A DNA stretch of 64,000 nucleotides, from positions 1 to 64,000 of the forward strand of contig LUCM01010440.1 in the NCBI GenBank assembly GCA_008360955.1. The letters are read 5' to 3'. The position numbers and the translations under genes are program-made. Below are positions 1-12,792 of this stretch, one piece after another. This stretch comes from Fasciolopsis buskii (lineage: Eukaryota > Platyhelminthes > Trematoda > Plagiorchiida > Fasciolidae). The notes beneath the pieces are model-generated. The model had not been told where the DNA came from. It saw only the letters and a program-made list of their open reading frames with translations, and searched no databases. Every line of letters begins with the position of its first letter. Position 1 is the stretch's first letter.

Positions 1-76
1 TATGTATGTATGTATGTATGTATGTATGTATGTATGTATGTATGTATGTATGTATGTATGTATGTATGTATGTATG
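1..76. repeat. (TATG)n microsatellite
   Basis: Nineteen uninterrupted TATG units run from the first base and decay into TG-rich sequence after position 76. The tract is cut by the window edge, so its full length is unknown. Confidence 0.97.
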
Positions 77-343
77 CATGTGTGTGTATGTTCTTATGAA
101 TGACATTTAGGTTGACTCCACACGCATGTCGAGAACAGTGAAAGGGAGAATCTCGAAAACTTTCTCTTTCCAAGTTATGGCAGTGGCCTATAAAGCAGTC
201 GTTTATGAGACTGTTTAAAGCTGATGTGATCTGCAGATGACTAATACCAAAGGAAATCGCAGAATCAGGGCTATCCAACCTGTCTGAATATCTTGGGAAT
301 ATTTGAAAGACAAGCCTTATTGCTAGAATCCATAAAGAAATTT

Positions 344-607
344 TTCATGGAATAATTCACCATGTAATATCATTGCTCAGCTGACCGTTAAGAAACCATG
401 GAAGCCCTGTACAGCTGTTTCATCATTGTTAGGAACCATCAGCAGTGCGTATTCACTACGCCTGTACTGGAACGCGAATCCGGGACGAACGATTTTGAGT
501 CGAACGAAATGACCGTTACGATACCGGATGCAGTGGATATGAATTGTTGATAATTCACAGCAAAGATGAAACAGCTGTACATCTGAGCGATGATTTCTCA
601 TTGAAAC
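344..607 (-). mobile_element. Foldback/SINE-like element, copy 1
   Basis: This is a diverged copy of the element at 9230-9497. The left arm (344-422) matches the left arm of that copy, beginning TTCATGGAATAATTCACC. The right arm (about 566-607) is shortened by an internal deletion. The core between them matches the tRNA-like core of the other copy in antisense. Here the inverted repeat reaches about 40 bp further into the core: the segment containing GTTAGGAACCATCAGCAGTG on the left is mirrored on the right. No protein is encoded. It is non-autonomous and clearly degraded. Confidence 0.7.
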
Positions 608-3600
608 ATCCAATCTCCCACTGCCGGCAGATACAAAATATTTTTTTAAGTTACCGCCGGCCTGGGGGATTACTAAGAGAAGGCATTCAAAAGCAGCCGA
701 CGACAAATATTCCGATGAAATGTTGGATGTCCGGTTACAATACTGAAGGTTTCAAGGTGAACCAGTCGTTGGTTGCATTATTTGGACACCAGCATCAATT
801 AATTAAAGTCCTATCGGTGTCGTCTACAAGGACACGAAGTACTGTCCAGTCAGCACGACCCCTGTAGCAACGTGGCTACGTAAACTTTTGAGGGAAAGTC
901 GAATATTTAAAATGAATCCGTTTTTGCACATTTCCCCAATTTATTTTGCAAGCTAAGTCGCAGACCTTTGCGTGGATAAATCAGTTAAACTTAATCTGTT
1001 GTACAGCATTCATATTCGGTCTTGGAAGGAAAATCATGATGGACGAAATTGTTGCCTGGAGAACTAAACAGTTTCCCTTTATTCGTAGACAAACACGACG
1101 TTACCCACTACCCCCATCAGGTATACTTAAGGGAGACGGAGTAGTCTCCTGTTGGATAGACTGAACGCAACCACCCATCAATTCATTCGAATGGGATGAT
1201 TGACAGTTTGCGCGTCCCTAGTAGTGTGAAAGTTGTGTGACTAACTAGCAAATGAGTTATTCAATCTGTATTATTTTCTTCTGTTTTGTCTGACACATGA
1301 TGTAAGCTTAAAAACCGTGCTTCTGTTCAGAGAAGTCCATTTGGAAACATTTCGTGAATCAGACAACTGCCATGGGAGTGGCCTGAGATTGGGATGTGTT
1401 GCACTTTAGTAAAATGACAAAATTCATGGTTAATTTTTAAGTTTCGAGCTGGAAAACGGTCTGAAGATGCTCCACTCTTTCTGGTCATTTCGAGGCACCT
1501 AATGTTTCAACTTCATTTGCGGAATCCATTGGTTGCTATTCAAATAGATGATAGAATATAGTCTGGAATTTTTTTGACCAAAAGACAAATTGAAATGTTT
1601 GATTTTTTAGAAGGGATCAGTACACGAGCGAGAAAATCTTAAATGAAAGCCTTCATTTGTTAAATTTAATAATCGTTTGGTGAAATCTTGTCACAAATTC
1701 ATATGTCAATCTGCATTTATCTTGCTCAGAACAGATTGAAAAGCTGACTGGGCACCGCGACCAGAAATCTATTCAGGTCGGCTTGAATGAAACTGATTTT
1801 ATGCATTCTTAGTCAAGATATGAGAGAGAAACTGATAAGTAAACACACAAGACAAGTTTACAGATTTGTGTGACTAGATTTTATGGATTCCTCGGTTATG
1901 AATGAAACCGGATTCATGGGTCTCCGTATTGATTCTCAGAGTGTTTTCTTAAATGATGCTTACTCCTTCTGGCATGCTTCCGATTTTAACCGCGTTAAAG
2001 GAGCTCTGACTTCCAGTATAATGCATCTTGATGCCGCTAGTTGGCAATGGAGATAAAAACTTTGGAATTCATTTGGTTGAACCCAGATCATTCCGTGCGA
2101 AATTGCTGAAACTGCTGCGAACAATGAGACTGACATTTCGAGAGTGGAAGCCATTGCACGATATAAGTGGAATGGTTTACCAGTGATGATTTGAAAATAT
2201 TTGTTTTCTGGCAGTTAGGTTACCGCGATGGCCACGGACGATTTTCCCCGCAAAAGATAGCAATGTGACAGACATTTTGAATTCCGCTACCTCCATTCCG
2301 ACTGTGAAGGGGCTATGTAGAATTGGTACAAATACTCGATTAATGTTCACGAGGTGATCTTTCTCTTTCGAGCTTTCTAGATCAGAACGACTGCAATTAC
2401 TGTGACCAGAGCTTTAAAACCACAATTTTTATAACCTTCCTGTAACTCTTCATCCAAATCGTGTTTCGATCAAGACGGCCTCGATGGTCTGTTACGCCCA
2501 TGTATTGTTCAAGTTCTCACTGACCCCCAGTGGAACAAAGCTGCACACTCATTCGTGTAAATGATCTTAGTTTTCGCACAATTTGCTCACATATGGCAAA
2601 CGGCATGTGCTTCCAATTTACATTTTTTTCCCATTTTCGTCGGACACAACTTCGAGGCCGAACTATCGATTGTGCGAAAATCGACTGAATCTAACGGCAT
2701 TTGGTTCTGCTGTTCTCCCCTGAAGTGCCGCGTAATTTCCCTCTGAATTCGAGAGGCACTGATAAAGCTGTTGGATGTTTTGCTATCCAGAGAGATAGTC
2801 GATCCATTTAGTATTTTCTTTTTGTGCGACACGTGTTGTATCCGTACTATAAGTGACTCTCAGATTCTGCAATGACTATCGTATTTCTTTGCACGCTTTT
2901 CCAAAACACTGAAGGCGAGTGATTCTACAATCAGAGGACATTCTTCATCTGTTTCATGGGTCCGGATTTTTTCAAGAGCTTGAATTAAAGACATTTTTTA
3001 CAAGTTGTATTTAGTGAACAATCTCGCATAATTACAGATAATCATACACCTATATAAGTACCTTTATTTTATCTTTTGGTCTTGCTAAATGGCCGATTTT
3101 TCAAAATATTACGAATTTCATTGTTTTTACTGAACAAGCTACTACCGTATGCTAGAAGGATTTCGTAATTCGCCCAGCCATCCAAGCTACTCATGGTGAA
3201 TGACTGACCGGCGTAATGGTTGTCATTCATCCACTGGTCCCGACAAATTTATCTTGCCGAAGGATTACAGCCGCACTTCTAAACACCAAAAATCATGAGA
3301 TCATATGTGTCACTTTTATCGTAGAGCCATTTTCCCGTTTCCAATGAACATTCTTAAGTAAGTAAGCCAGAAAACTTTTAATCAATAGAGTATCATGTTT
3401 TAGTACTGACTTCCACTTCCCTCCTTTGGTTGCGGCTAGTGATTCGAGACTTCAAGGCATCGATATACTAAACGATCACAGGTAGCCCCATCTCGTTCAG
3501 TGTATCTTAGCAGTCACTATTCACCACACATTGCAGATAACTTAGAGCCATGACCGGCGTTGGCTCAGCAATCAGTCGACTGTTTGAAGCATGTCTGTTT

Positions 3601-5125
3601 AAGTGTGTCTGATGTTATCTAGCCAAGCCTAACTGTCATAGTCGTTCTTCGCTGTCGGGAAACATGAGAAACCACTGGTTCACTGGCCGCATAAGCTAAT
3701 TCAGCACTGTTTTCATCTTCAGTCGGTTTAGTTCACCAATAAACGTCAACCAAAGACCCACTCCCTCTTTCCTCCACTCTTTCAGTCAAAGAAACATTTT
3801 CGGACTTCAGAAGGATAAAATTTGGCAAGCACTCATTTCACCTTCATAGGCTACCTCACAGACCAACGTAGGCTCCAAACTGACCATAATCGTTCTGTTT
3901 TATGTCATGGTGGCTCATTCAAGTCCATTTCTGAAATTTTTTTCTGATCGTTTCATTTTGAAACTACCTCTGGTTCCTCAGGGAATTTTGATCCAAAAAT
4001 GATCACCAGTCTGTTTCAAACTCTGAAACGACATTTTATTGGCCGTTGTGCGTAAATTTATACCACAATAACTGATGGATGTCTATAAAAACATTTTAAT
4101 TGTATTTTAGCTCAAGTTGCCATCATGATATTGCAGCCTCCTCACCTAATGACGTCAGTCTTGACTGAATGGGACGATCATCCGGCGCTTTGTATTGCCC
4201 TCTGACACTGTCTTGGAGAATGCGGATATTCGCAGGGACCATATGAGGCTTTGAGTGTGCACTGAGTAATCGACCAGCTGGAATAATGCCTGTCTGCTCC
4301 ATATTCTACGACTGCAACTGGCAGTGAGACTCTAAAACTTGAATAAAAATTTCCATAATTCTTTGGCCAATGCCTCTGCCAACATGGTTTTAACGGTAGA
4401 TTATCTCTTTGGGTTCTTATTTCTTAGAAATCCACCATTATAATTCTGCCTTCATTCAAAATGATGATTATTAATCTGAGCACAGGTCTCCCTGGATAAA
4501 TTCCTTCCCGTTGATTATTTACGTAACAAGAATCATTCGCAACGGATGAAACATCTTCCGAACAATCTTGTCGTGGGTTCGCGACGATTAGGAGGCAAGA
4601 GATAAACGGTGACTAATTGAGCTTTACAGATACCTTGTATGGATGTGTGTCCCATGGAAGAGGACTGTTCATTTGATTTTACGCATCAATTTCCGGTACG
4701 GGTAACATCTGATCATCTTGGATTCGAAAAGCTATGATCTTTGGGTCAGCATACCTATTCATATATCTAAGGGTCTTGTTGAAATTCATGCAACAAGCGT
4801 CATTTGAGCAATTTCCGCTCCACTATGCGAAACCTAGGAAAGCAAGGACTTCGATTTGTGTTCTTTTTATTCCGCAATAGCCGAAAAGTCTTTATAATGA
4901 TATACCTCCTGTTTTTGAGTTACTTAGTGAGCATATTGCAACTGTGAAGAATCACGAGCTCCTTGGAGCGAACAAAAGGCTTTGCTAAGAACCCAACATC
5001 AATCAACGTTGGTAGACGATGGGCCAGCCATTATTCATCGACACTATTTTTGTCAACAAGATCCGAAATAAAACGAACCTTTAATCCATCGCTTATCCAC
5101 CTACTCATATTTCTACCTAAAAATC
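608..5125. other. Intergenic stretch, no gene recognised
   Basis: I see only short open frames without recognisable domains. On the minus strand one frame from about 2832 down to 2170 stays fairly open but carries several stops; it could be an old element relic, but no family motif is visible. The sequence is AT-rich and unique-looking, with no tRNA-like or LTR structure noticed. Confidence 0.5.
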
Positions 5126-5520
5126 TATCTATCTATCTATCTATCTATCGATCATGCAACCGGTCTATCTATCTATCTATCTATCTATCGCTCTTCATCT
5201 GTGTTTTCTGTTTATCTGTTTTGTCCCGTTTCTGTCTATCATCTCTGTTTATATCTGTCTATGTTCTTTCTTTGTGCCTATCTGTCGATCCTCTCTATTT
5301 TCTTTCTTTTTTATATATTTATTTATCTTCCTTCCTTCTCATCTATGCTCTATCTTCGGATTGTCTCTCGCTATCTCCGTATCTGTCTATCTGACAACAT
5401 ATCTTCCCTTGCTTCTCTCTTTTTTTCTTTACTTGCCTCTCTATTTCTATCTAAATCACTTTTGGTATATCTGTTTTTATTTGACTGCTGGATCCGTTGC
5501 TTTATTTGAAAATTTAATTT
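5126..5520. repeat. (CTAT)n microsatellite decaying into TCTGT-rich tract
   Basis: Two clean CTAT runs (about 5126-5151 and 5164-5190) are followed by about 330 bp of pyrimidine-rich sequence made of CTAT, CTGT and CTTT variants. The overlapping Ser/Leu/Tyr/Ile-rich open frames here are by-products of the repeat and not genes. Confidence 0.9.
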
Positions 5521-6210
5521 CCCTCCCATTGTTATAGTGATTAAAATACAATCATCTGTGTTTTATCCACTAAATCTTTCGTCTTAATGCACACCTGTTT
5601 CTGGTGTGCCCTTGCTGTGAATTACGCATATTCTTGAGTGTGATAAAACCTTTCTCTATCAAAATTACGGGATCTATTTCGAATCCCTAACCCTCAACAC
5701 GCACAACTTTGAGTATGAATGTTCCTGACAGTGTATTTCGGTGGCCAAAATTAGTACATTGGGATGCTCAAAAGACCGTGTGGTCGAAATTTCTTATCAG
5801 AAAGTACTGATAAATTGCGGTTTTGTGAGGAAGAGTCGTCATTACCTATATGCATCTCGACTGTGTGTGTTCAACTGAAATGACCTCGACAACACAATTC
5901 ATGTAAATCATCACTCAGTCACTGGTCGATATTCTCGCTTGATTTTACATTGTGGATTTTGTTAGAGATATATCGAATTTCCAGGTCACTGACTTACTAC
6001 ATCCATTAATTTAATTCGCTCTTAGATGCCTTGCTTATAGTTCCTTTCAAGCGATGTCATTCTCGCACCTCATCCAGGATGACTAACATTCCTGGATGAC
6101 TGCTCTACTCATGACAAGTTTGATGATACGGAAATTAATTCGGCTGGTAGCACAGTTCCTAATTCAAATTCTTCTATGTTGTCATTAACTTTTATCTTAT
6201 TTTTTTATTT

Positions 6211-6370
6211 TCTACTTTCTTTATTAACAATTAACATCATTTTTCAGGCAGGGAGCCGCGGTTAACAGGGAGCTGCCAGGTGGGGAAATGGACCCGCGGT
6301 GGAAGGATTCGAACCCGCGACCTACGCGTCCAAAAGCTACGAGCTTATCCGCTTGGCCACCGCCGGCCAA
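6211..6370 (-). mobile_element. tRNA-derived SINE, copy a
   Basis: The minus strand starts with a tRNA-like head. Its A box is TGGCCAAGCGG, and its B box (GGTTCGAATCC, plus-strand 6305-6315) matches the pol III consensus. A short body follows, ending in an AATAAAGAAAGT tail. The copy at 44508-44672 has the same order and body, and the copy at 12630-12792 is a diverged relative, so this is a dispersed family and not a single tRNA gene. SINEs use the RT of a partner LINE; which LINE serves this family is not visible. Confidence 0.82.
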
Positions 6371-6774
6371 CGTCTCAGGCGGTTTGCTAATTGGAAGATT
6401 ATTCAAAATATCTATCCAATTTCGACCAAGATGGTGAAGGGAAAATGCGAATGACCTGTGGCATTTTTTTCGAAGTAAATTTGTGGACCACCCGATAAGG
6501 AAAAATTGATAAATAATATGAGGCAATCTTCCCCTGACTTCAACGCCTTTATTCGCTATGTGCAGTGCGATGTACTCGACTTGATGCTGAAAGTCCGTAA
6601 CGATTTAACTGTGAACTTCGAAAATGCCACATAGACTTATATTTCTTGCCAAATTTATAAATCCATTTATTCGTCCTCTTTTCATCCTACGGTGTTATGA
6701 AATTGTCCAATTGTTTCATTGTCGCATAGTGATGCGTTTGCAAAACTCCGACTGTTCACACTCCCGAGTCTTCT
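6371..6774. other. Spacer downstream of the GPCR, nothing recognised
   Basis: AT-rich sequence between the SINE and the stop codon of the minus-strand GPCR. It probably includes the GPCR 3' UTR. I found no further coding or repeat feature. Confidence 0.4.
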
Positions 6775-7884
6775 TCATTGGACAATTGTCATCTGATCCT
6801 GCCCCCAGAACGTCCCCGAGATCACGAACGGTCTGCGATGGTTTTTACCTCGTAATAGTTGGGCGAACCACCGACAAATCCCGGTAAGTCGAAACATGAA
6901 AATCAAATAGATGACGTCACGAATGAAGTACAGGTTCCAAAATAAATCCGCCACATTGTAGGCTAGTCTAATTTGAGCAGTCATTTGCGGATTTGCTCGA
7001 CTTATTGTGTACGCACAGATATAAGCAATATTTTGGGGCAAAGCACAAATGACGAAAATGAGCGAAAATATTAGCAGAGTCATACAAGCCTGCATACTTT
7101 GTTTTGCTTGCACACTGAGAACTTCCAAACGACCTTGCTGCTGAGCGTGTTTGCGAATACGTGCAAAAAATATGACATTTATTACCAAGATAGCCAGCGG
7201 CTGAATCACACCGCCGTTCGAGATTAAGGTGTGGTAATATTCCATGTATTGATAAGGTTGGGGAAACCAGCAAATAATCTTATCTCCCACTGAAGTCCAC
7301 ATTATCAGACCGGCCACAGGGATCAAAGAGAATAAACTGACCAAAGCAGTAATGAGGAACACATACCAACCGTAACGCTTTGGTATGTTGGAAAACTCCA
7401 TTGGGAAGTAGACACTGAGTAGGCGATCCACACTGGCCACCAAGAGTACATTGCAGCTCAAAGTGCTTGTCAACGAGTAGGCGAATCGGTGCACGGAACA
7501 TGCGGTTGGTGAGGCGTAGAATGTGAACAAATAGACACGACCTTCTGTTGCGAACGGCAAACCTTTGGCTGGGAAAATCCAAAACCATCCGAACAGCAGA
7601 CTGGTAGCGGCATTTGAAGCGAACAGACAAAACATGTAGATAAATTGTCGAGAGACCAAGTTTTTTGTTAGAAGAACAACAATCATAAAAAACGCGGTAC
7701 CAACCAAACTCAGACCGCAGATGAACGGCATGATATAAGCCGACCAAATACCCAAGAGTGTGGACATGATACAGTCAATCTCACTTGCGTTGGTCCATTT
7801 CGCTTTGACAGATTTGCATTGCCACAACAAATCCCAAGGAGTGTCAGCAAAGTCCCAGCTGCTTGGACTTGGCATTTGTTGCAT
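6775..7884 (-). CDS. Rhodopsin-type seven-transmembrane receptor
   Basis: A single uninterrupted frame of 369 residues reads as a class A G-protein-coupled receptor in the plasma membrane; the ligand is unknown. Seven hydrophobic segments lie near residues 50-72, 82-105, 130-155, 173-195, 222-242, 268-292 and 307-330. Cys129 at the top of TM3 and Cys205 in extracellular loop 2 fit the conserved disulfide. The TM3 end reads VDRLLSVYFP, so the usual DRY is DRL. TM6 carries CALP in place of CWxP, and TM7 has RDVIY where NPxxY is expected. Asn32 (NAS) is a possible glycosylation site. The ATG at 7884 gives a 49-residue N-terminus of ordinary length. An upstream 5' exon cannot be excluded. Lack of introns and relaxed motifs recall orphan receptor groups described in flatworms (PROF-type); that placement is inference. 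No signs of decay are seen. Confidence 0.88.
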   Translation of the reverse strand: MQQMPSPSSWDFADTPWDLLWQCKSVKAKWTNASEIDCIMSTLLGIWSAYIMPFICGLSLVGTAFFMIVVLLTKNLVSRQFIYMFCLFASNAATSLLFGWFWIFPAKGLPFATEGRVYLFTFYASPTACSVHRFAYSLTSTLSCNVLLVASVDRLLSVYFPMEFSNIPKRYGWYVFLITALVSLFSLIPVAGLIMWTSVGDKIICWFPQPYQYMEYYHTLISNGGVIQPLAILVINVIFFARIRKHAQQQGRLEVLSVQAKQSMQACMTLLIFSLIFVICALPQNIAYICAYTISRANPQMTAQIRLAYNVADLFWNLYFIRDVIYLIFMFRLTGICRWFAQLLRGKNHRRPFVISGTFWGQDQMTIVQ

Positions 7885-9229
7885 TGGGTTCGGTGCTTTA
7901 TTTTAACTCCCACAGGAACGTACTCGCCAATTAGCCACTTCCGTTTGTACAAAGCCTCTGGTTGACAGTGCTTGCATTTAGAACTTACAAGCCCGGATCA
8001 TAATTTATCTCTTTCCTGTTGCGTGCGTGCGTGCGTCTTTGTGTCCGTGAGTAAGAAGTAGCACTGACACGCGTGGGAATGACCACCATTGGCTGTCTTC
8101 TCTCGCACCCTAACAGTTGGCCTTGGCAGCACACGTTTGAGATCAGTACCGAGCATATCCTGTGTATCTCCTGCCTGGGAAGCATGCAAGCATACCTATG
8201 GTACAAGTAGGATGTTACCGCAATTCTTGCAGTCGGAAGTAGACAGTGACACCTTTCGGTTTGCATGCCACACCTAAATGCAGAAAACATCCACCATCTC
8301 TTATGGGCACATACGACCAAATATCGTCAAAGGGTCCAATTTAAACCTCATTATTATTCCGTAATATAAGTTTGTCCGAAACGCAATGCGTATTTAGTTT
8401 GCTGAATCTCTGATGCACAGATTAGATAGGTGACTGCGATGAAAGGAACCAAAATCGAATCAGCGAGCACTTTGGGTTAGAAACGCAGCAGATTATTTTG
8501 TACGCCGAAAACTGAGATGAAGGTGTACCATAAATCAATATGGTTGTGTTTTGAACGTGAATAATGATATTTGGCTGACAACTCATTCTTTTGGTGACAA
8601 GATAGCGTTATTTAAAAGATGCTACCATATATGTAAGAATAAGCCAAGTAGATTAGCGCCCACAAAAAAGCGATCGTAAACTTACCCCATTCCCTCAGAT
8701 AGGAAATACAATAATTATCTATTGTTTCGGATCCGTCTAACAGCTTCGTATGAACCAGTATTGGTTAATGAGAGAACGTCCGCGAAAATCAAGCAGTAGA
8801 CCCCGAAGTTGATTCTCTTCACTGTATCTTTTCGGAATTGTGTATTTGTTTTTAGTGTCTCTCCAGAACTGGAACTTTTTCTTGTGTTAAACTAAGGAAA
8901 ATGAATAAATGCAATCTGTATACTCGACGTAGGATTCCGGTGACGATAAAGAATCCTTGCTTAGTTCTAACAGAAAGTACTCCAAATCATCGAGTGTGCA
9001 AATGTTTGCAAAATGAAAACAATCCAAGTTTAAATTTCCCCATTTTAATTCAGCCAATCTGCAAACGGTATTGATGACTAGCCAATGCGTTCCAACAGGG
9101 AACGGGTCGTTGACCTGGGTGAGTCATCCAATTCAACTGAATCATTTTCAGTCTGTTCACAGGTCTTGGATTTTGGACAATGTGATCCTATCAGAGAACG
9201 ACAAAGGGCTAGTAGTAGAAGAGTGAATG
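7885..9229. other. Upstream flank of the GPCR, nothing recognised
   Basis: This should hold the promoter and 5' UTR of the minus-strand receptor, but I cannot point to a core promoter with confidence. Small open frames at 7985-8320 overlap on both strands and lack domain signals. Confidence 0.4.
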
Positions 9230-9497
9230 TTTTCATGAAATAATTCACCATGTGATATCATCGCTCAACGCACCATAAAGAAACCATGGAAGCACTGTAC
9301 AGCTGTTTCGGTCGGTAGCTTAATGGCTAAGGCCTTCGACTCGAGATCACTCGTTCTGGGTTTGTGTCCCAGTTCGGGCGCGGTGGATATGCACTGCTGA
9401 TGATTCCTAACAAAGATGAAACAGCTATACAGTGCTTCCAAGGTTTCTTTATGGTGAGCTGAGCGATGATATCACGTGGTGAATTATTTCATGAAAA
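9230..9497 (+). mobile_element. Foldback element with tRNA-like core, copy 2
   Basis: Terminal inverted repeats of about 80 bp (9230-9309 and 9418-9497) pair with about five mismatches. They start with TTTTCATGAAATAATTCACC and end with its complement. The 108-bp core resembles a tRNA gene: an A-box match (TAGCTTAATGG, 9316-9326) and a weaker B box (GGTTTGTGTCC, 9359-9369, two mismatches to consensus). There is no open frame. The structure combines a MITE-like hairpin with a pol III-like core. A second copy lies at 344-607, which supports a real dispersed family. How it moves is unknown. Confidence 0.82.
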
Positions 9498-12400
9498 CGA
9501 CAAAGTATATTGAACCCGGCTAAGTGCTTCAGATAGGAGACTGTAAAAGAAACGCAAAATCAAGTTTCACAGTCTCCAAAAGGAGAAAGCTGAATGCTTC
9601 AATGACGTTTAATGATGCCAATTGTATTTTACACAACACAATTATTTAGTTTATCCATTTGAAGGTTTTCTCATTAGGGTCGCATCATCCATATCTTGTC
9701 ACTTTGACTTATTGCGTAGACAGCCAGAGTTCTCCGCATCTTTTTCTCGGTCGACTTAAAACTGTCGGAAGGCCAGGCAAAATGGCTCATCAGTTTCTGT
9801 CGAATGGACGCACAATTTGACCTGGTGCTAAGTCGAACGATCTTAACTGGTATAGTCGGAATCGGTTTGGGAAAACACTCCTTAATGCTTTTTGTGCTGC
9901 AGACTATCATTTCTAATTTTTATTGTTTTTATTTTTAAATAATAGTTGAGCTGCAAGAAACCACTTGATTCGAGAGCCACATTTCCGCGGTATTTGTGGA
10001 GTATTACCGGCATTAGAATATCTGCGTTGTAGTCTCTAGTTTTATCTATCCAAGGCGGCCTCAGATAAGAATTTGCTCCAAGACAAAGTCTAAAACTAAA
10101 GACGGTGTTCCAGTGCACAAAAGATTATTAGGGCTTGCCTTTGATCAGTTTACTGACACAAAATTCAAATTAGTCCAGGATCTTCTTACAGGTGTGGTGC
10201 ATTTTTTACGAACAAGCTGGTTTTGATAGCAAACAGAAAAATTTTTCAACTGATTCGCGTGCTCCAGACTGAGGAAAAGATGTTCTGCTCTGAACCACCA
10301 TCTGCTAACTTGTTAGTTTACTACCCACCTATTTGATAACGTATGTTCTCTGTTGCCGATTAGTTACGCCCTCACGAGATGTGTACGACTGCCCGAAAGC
10401 TGTATTTAGACAACGGTCAAAAGAGTTTTCACATGAATGGAAGTCTGATATCCCATGAGCTTATTATACTAAAGAAGCGAAAACAGCAGGAAAACGAGGA
10501 TATATGAAGTGATGTAATAAGCCCGGGGATCGAGATTCTTGAGCTCGAAAGGATACTGACTCAAATCATGGTTGGTTGTGCTGGGATTTACTGAGACTCG
10601 GTCATTGGTGAACCATAGAACTGTAGGCCTGTCGGGATCAGCTGATTTGAGTGTAGTGTGAAGCCATTCGGTTGAACAGTTGCCAATAAATGTTAGCCTT
10701 ATCTTTGGAGTCTCTACTTGACACAGCCTTCTGAGAATAACCATCTGGTCGGCTTGAGTTGCTTTAGATTGCGATGTTACTTGTCGCATCTGGTCTATCT
10801 TCGAAAATTGGGGATAATACTGTACAGAAAGCTGACTGAGATTTAATCAAATCAGTTAGAAGCATTTATATGAAAACAGTTGTCAAACAGAGTTGAGTAG
10901 ACAGCTGAGAATTTCAAACTGTTGAGTTCAACTGGTATACAAAAGCGTACGGGTATCTTCTTATGACACATTCACTGTCAGTAAAGAACCGATTAGATAG
11001 CTATTATTTAAATGAATTGATTAGCTTGTGTCGCACTAACTTGCTTAATAGTCACGGTGAGATATCAGTCAGAAAAATAGTAATGCTTGTATTAATTTTA
11101 TCTGCTAACAGAGTACACCTTACTCAGGTCACCTTTAAGTGTCTCAGCGATTGACAGTGCCCATAGCATCAGCGGCTTTGACACGTGCTGCAAAACTTGG
11201 CAAACAGTTGAGATAACAGGATAGATACTGACAGAGTGACATTTCTTGATCAAGTATGTGACAACTCAACTTGAGATAGTGCCCTTCCTTCCATGTCTAA
11301 GCAACGTGGGTTACGTTTTTGACGTGTTTTCATAACTGCTTTGTCGTCCGACCCGTGTATGCGGCACTACAGGCGCACCTGAGTTGATCAATACCGATGG
11401 ATGAGGTCATCACAATCATCTATTACGAGCCTAATTCGTGATCTGAAGGAAATAAAATGGTTTTTATCTAGAAGTGCCTGTTTACTTCAGAGATGAATTG
11501 GGTTGTGCCAAAGGATTTTGCCAATGAAATGTTGAGAGGCACGGTCAGTTGCTAGTTTATGAGTGATTTGCTAGTAGCAACTAATTGGCTGAATCCCTAT
11601 GGTTGTAATTACCAGTGTGTTCTTATGTTATCAACTTAATATTCACTGGCAGACCTGATAAATTACAGTTTTCGATAAAGCATTAAACCTACAGGCATTT
11701 GTCGTCCACGCTATGGGAGTTCAAAGGTAACTCAGATTGTGAAAACAAAGCACAAAGTGGCTACTGTAAAAAATGTTTGTGACTCACTGGCAGACTGTCT
11801 AAGGTCAATCCTCGTTCGTTCCAAAATGCGGCCAAATAATCCAATTTATTCAACAGTATTGTTATACAAATAAATGAAATGTATCAGATCTAAACGATAA
11901 CTGAGCATAGTCTAAAGAACTGCAGAATTCGGCTTACAGGTTTTGTTCAAGAAGGACTGAATTGTATGAGTAGGAGGGAGCAACCAGTTAGCCAACCTGT
12001 TGGCGCATCTATTTCAACTCTGCCGGTGCGCACGCAAAGGTCGGATGGGATTTTGTTTGTTCCTCATCTTTAAGATACTAGCCAATTTTACACACTGAAT
12101 AATTCCAATCAGTGCGCAGTAAATTGCATGTCAGTAGGCCGTCACTATGTGGAATTAACCTGCTGATAACGAAGTGACTAGTCTTTCCCTTTTTAATTAA
12201 TGCGAATTTTCACGTGGATTTGTACGTGCCCCTCCATAGATAAGCCTGGTAGGATATTGTCGATTTACGAAGAACATTTCGTTCCACATGATCAATGCTG
12301 GAGATAGTTTGTTCATAGTTTTCAAAGCACAGAATTCACAAATTAGGCAATAAATACAACGGTTGACAGAAACACCTTATCTTTTCCATGCATTCGCCAA

Positions 12401-12629
12401 ATTCTGGTGACCAAAACGTCTGCACTTATTCATAAATGGAGGCCCAAAATAAGGAAACATGGGGAAAGTGCAAAGAAAAAATTCTGGTTAAGGAAGGCAT
12501 TTGACAAACGGGACGAGACGAAGAATACAAAGGATGTTAGAGCACTTCAGTCAGTAACAGACAAAGCAAGATATTGCAAGTTTTCTTTGGTAATTTGCGA
12601 CAGTTGAAAATGAACTTAGAACGACTTTT
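9498..12629. other. Intergenic stretch, no gene recognised
   Basis: Contains only short frames. The longest (10469-10789, minus, 106 codons) has no motif I recognise and ends in a hydrophobic run; I do not call it a gene. No repeat structure was noticed. Confidence 0.4.
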
Positions 12630-12792
12630 AATCTATTTATTAATGAAGTAACAATGCAATTTTTTCCGGAAGGAGGCAGCTACCAACAGAGGGTTGCTAA
12701 GTGGGGAAAGTGACCGGCGATGGGAGGATTCGAACCCGTTAACTTCACTCCCAAAAACCACGACTTTATTTGCTTGACCGCCGTCTGCTTGA
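12630..12792 (-). mobile_element. tRNA-derived SINE, copy b (diverged)
   Basis: Antisense copy of the SINE seen at 6211-6370 and 44508-44672. The B box GGTTCGAATCC is intact in antisense (12726-12736), and the body segment complementary to CACTTAGCAACCCTCTG follows at the expected distance. The A box and the 3' tail are more decayed than in the other copies. Confidence 0.7.

Noticed and set aside
4963..5537. Three overlapping Leu/Ser/Tyr-rich frames
   Set aside because: Products of the degenerate CTAT microsatellite.
9199..9506. ACGACAAAG on both sides of the foldback element as a target-site duplication
   Set aside because: The left copy lies about 25 bp away from the arm end, so it is not a direct flank; probably coincidence.
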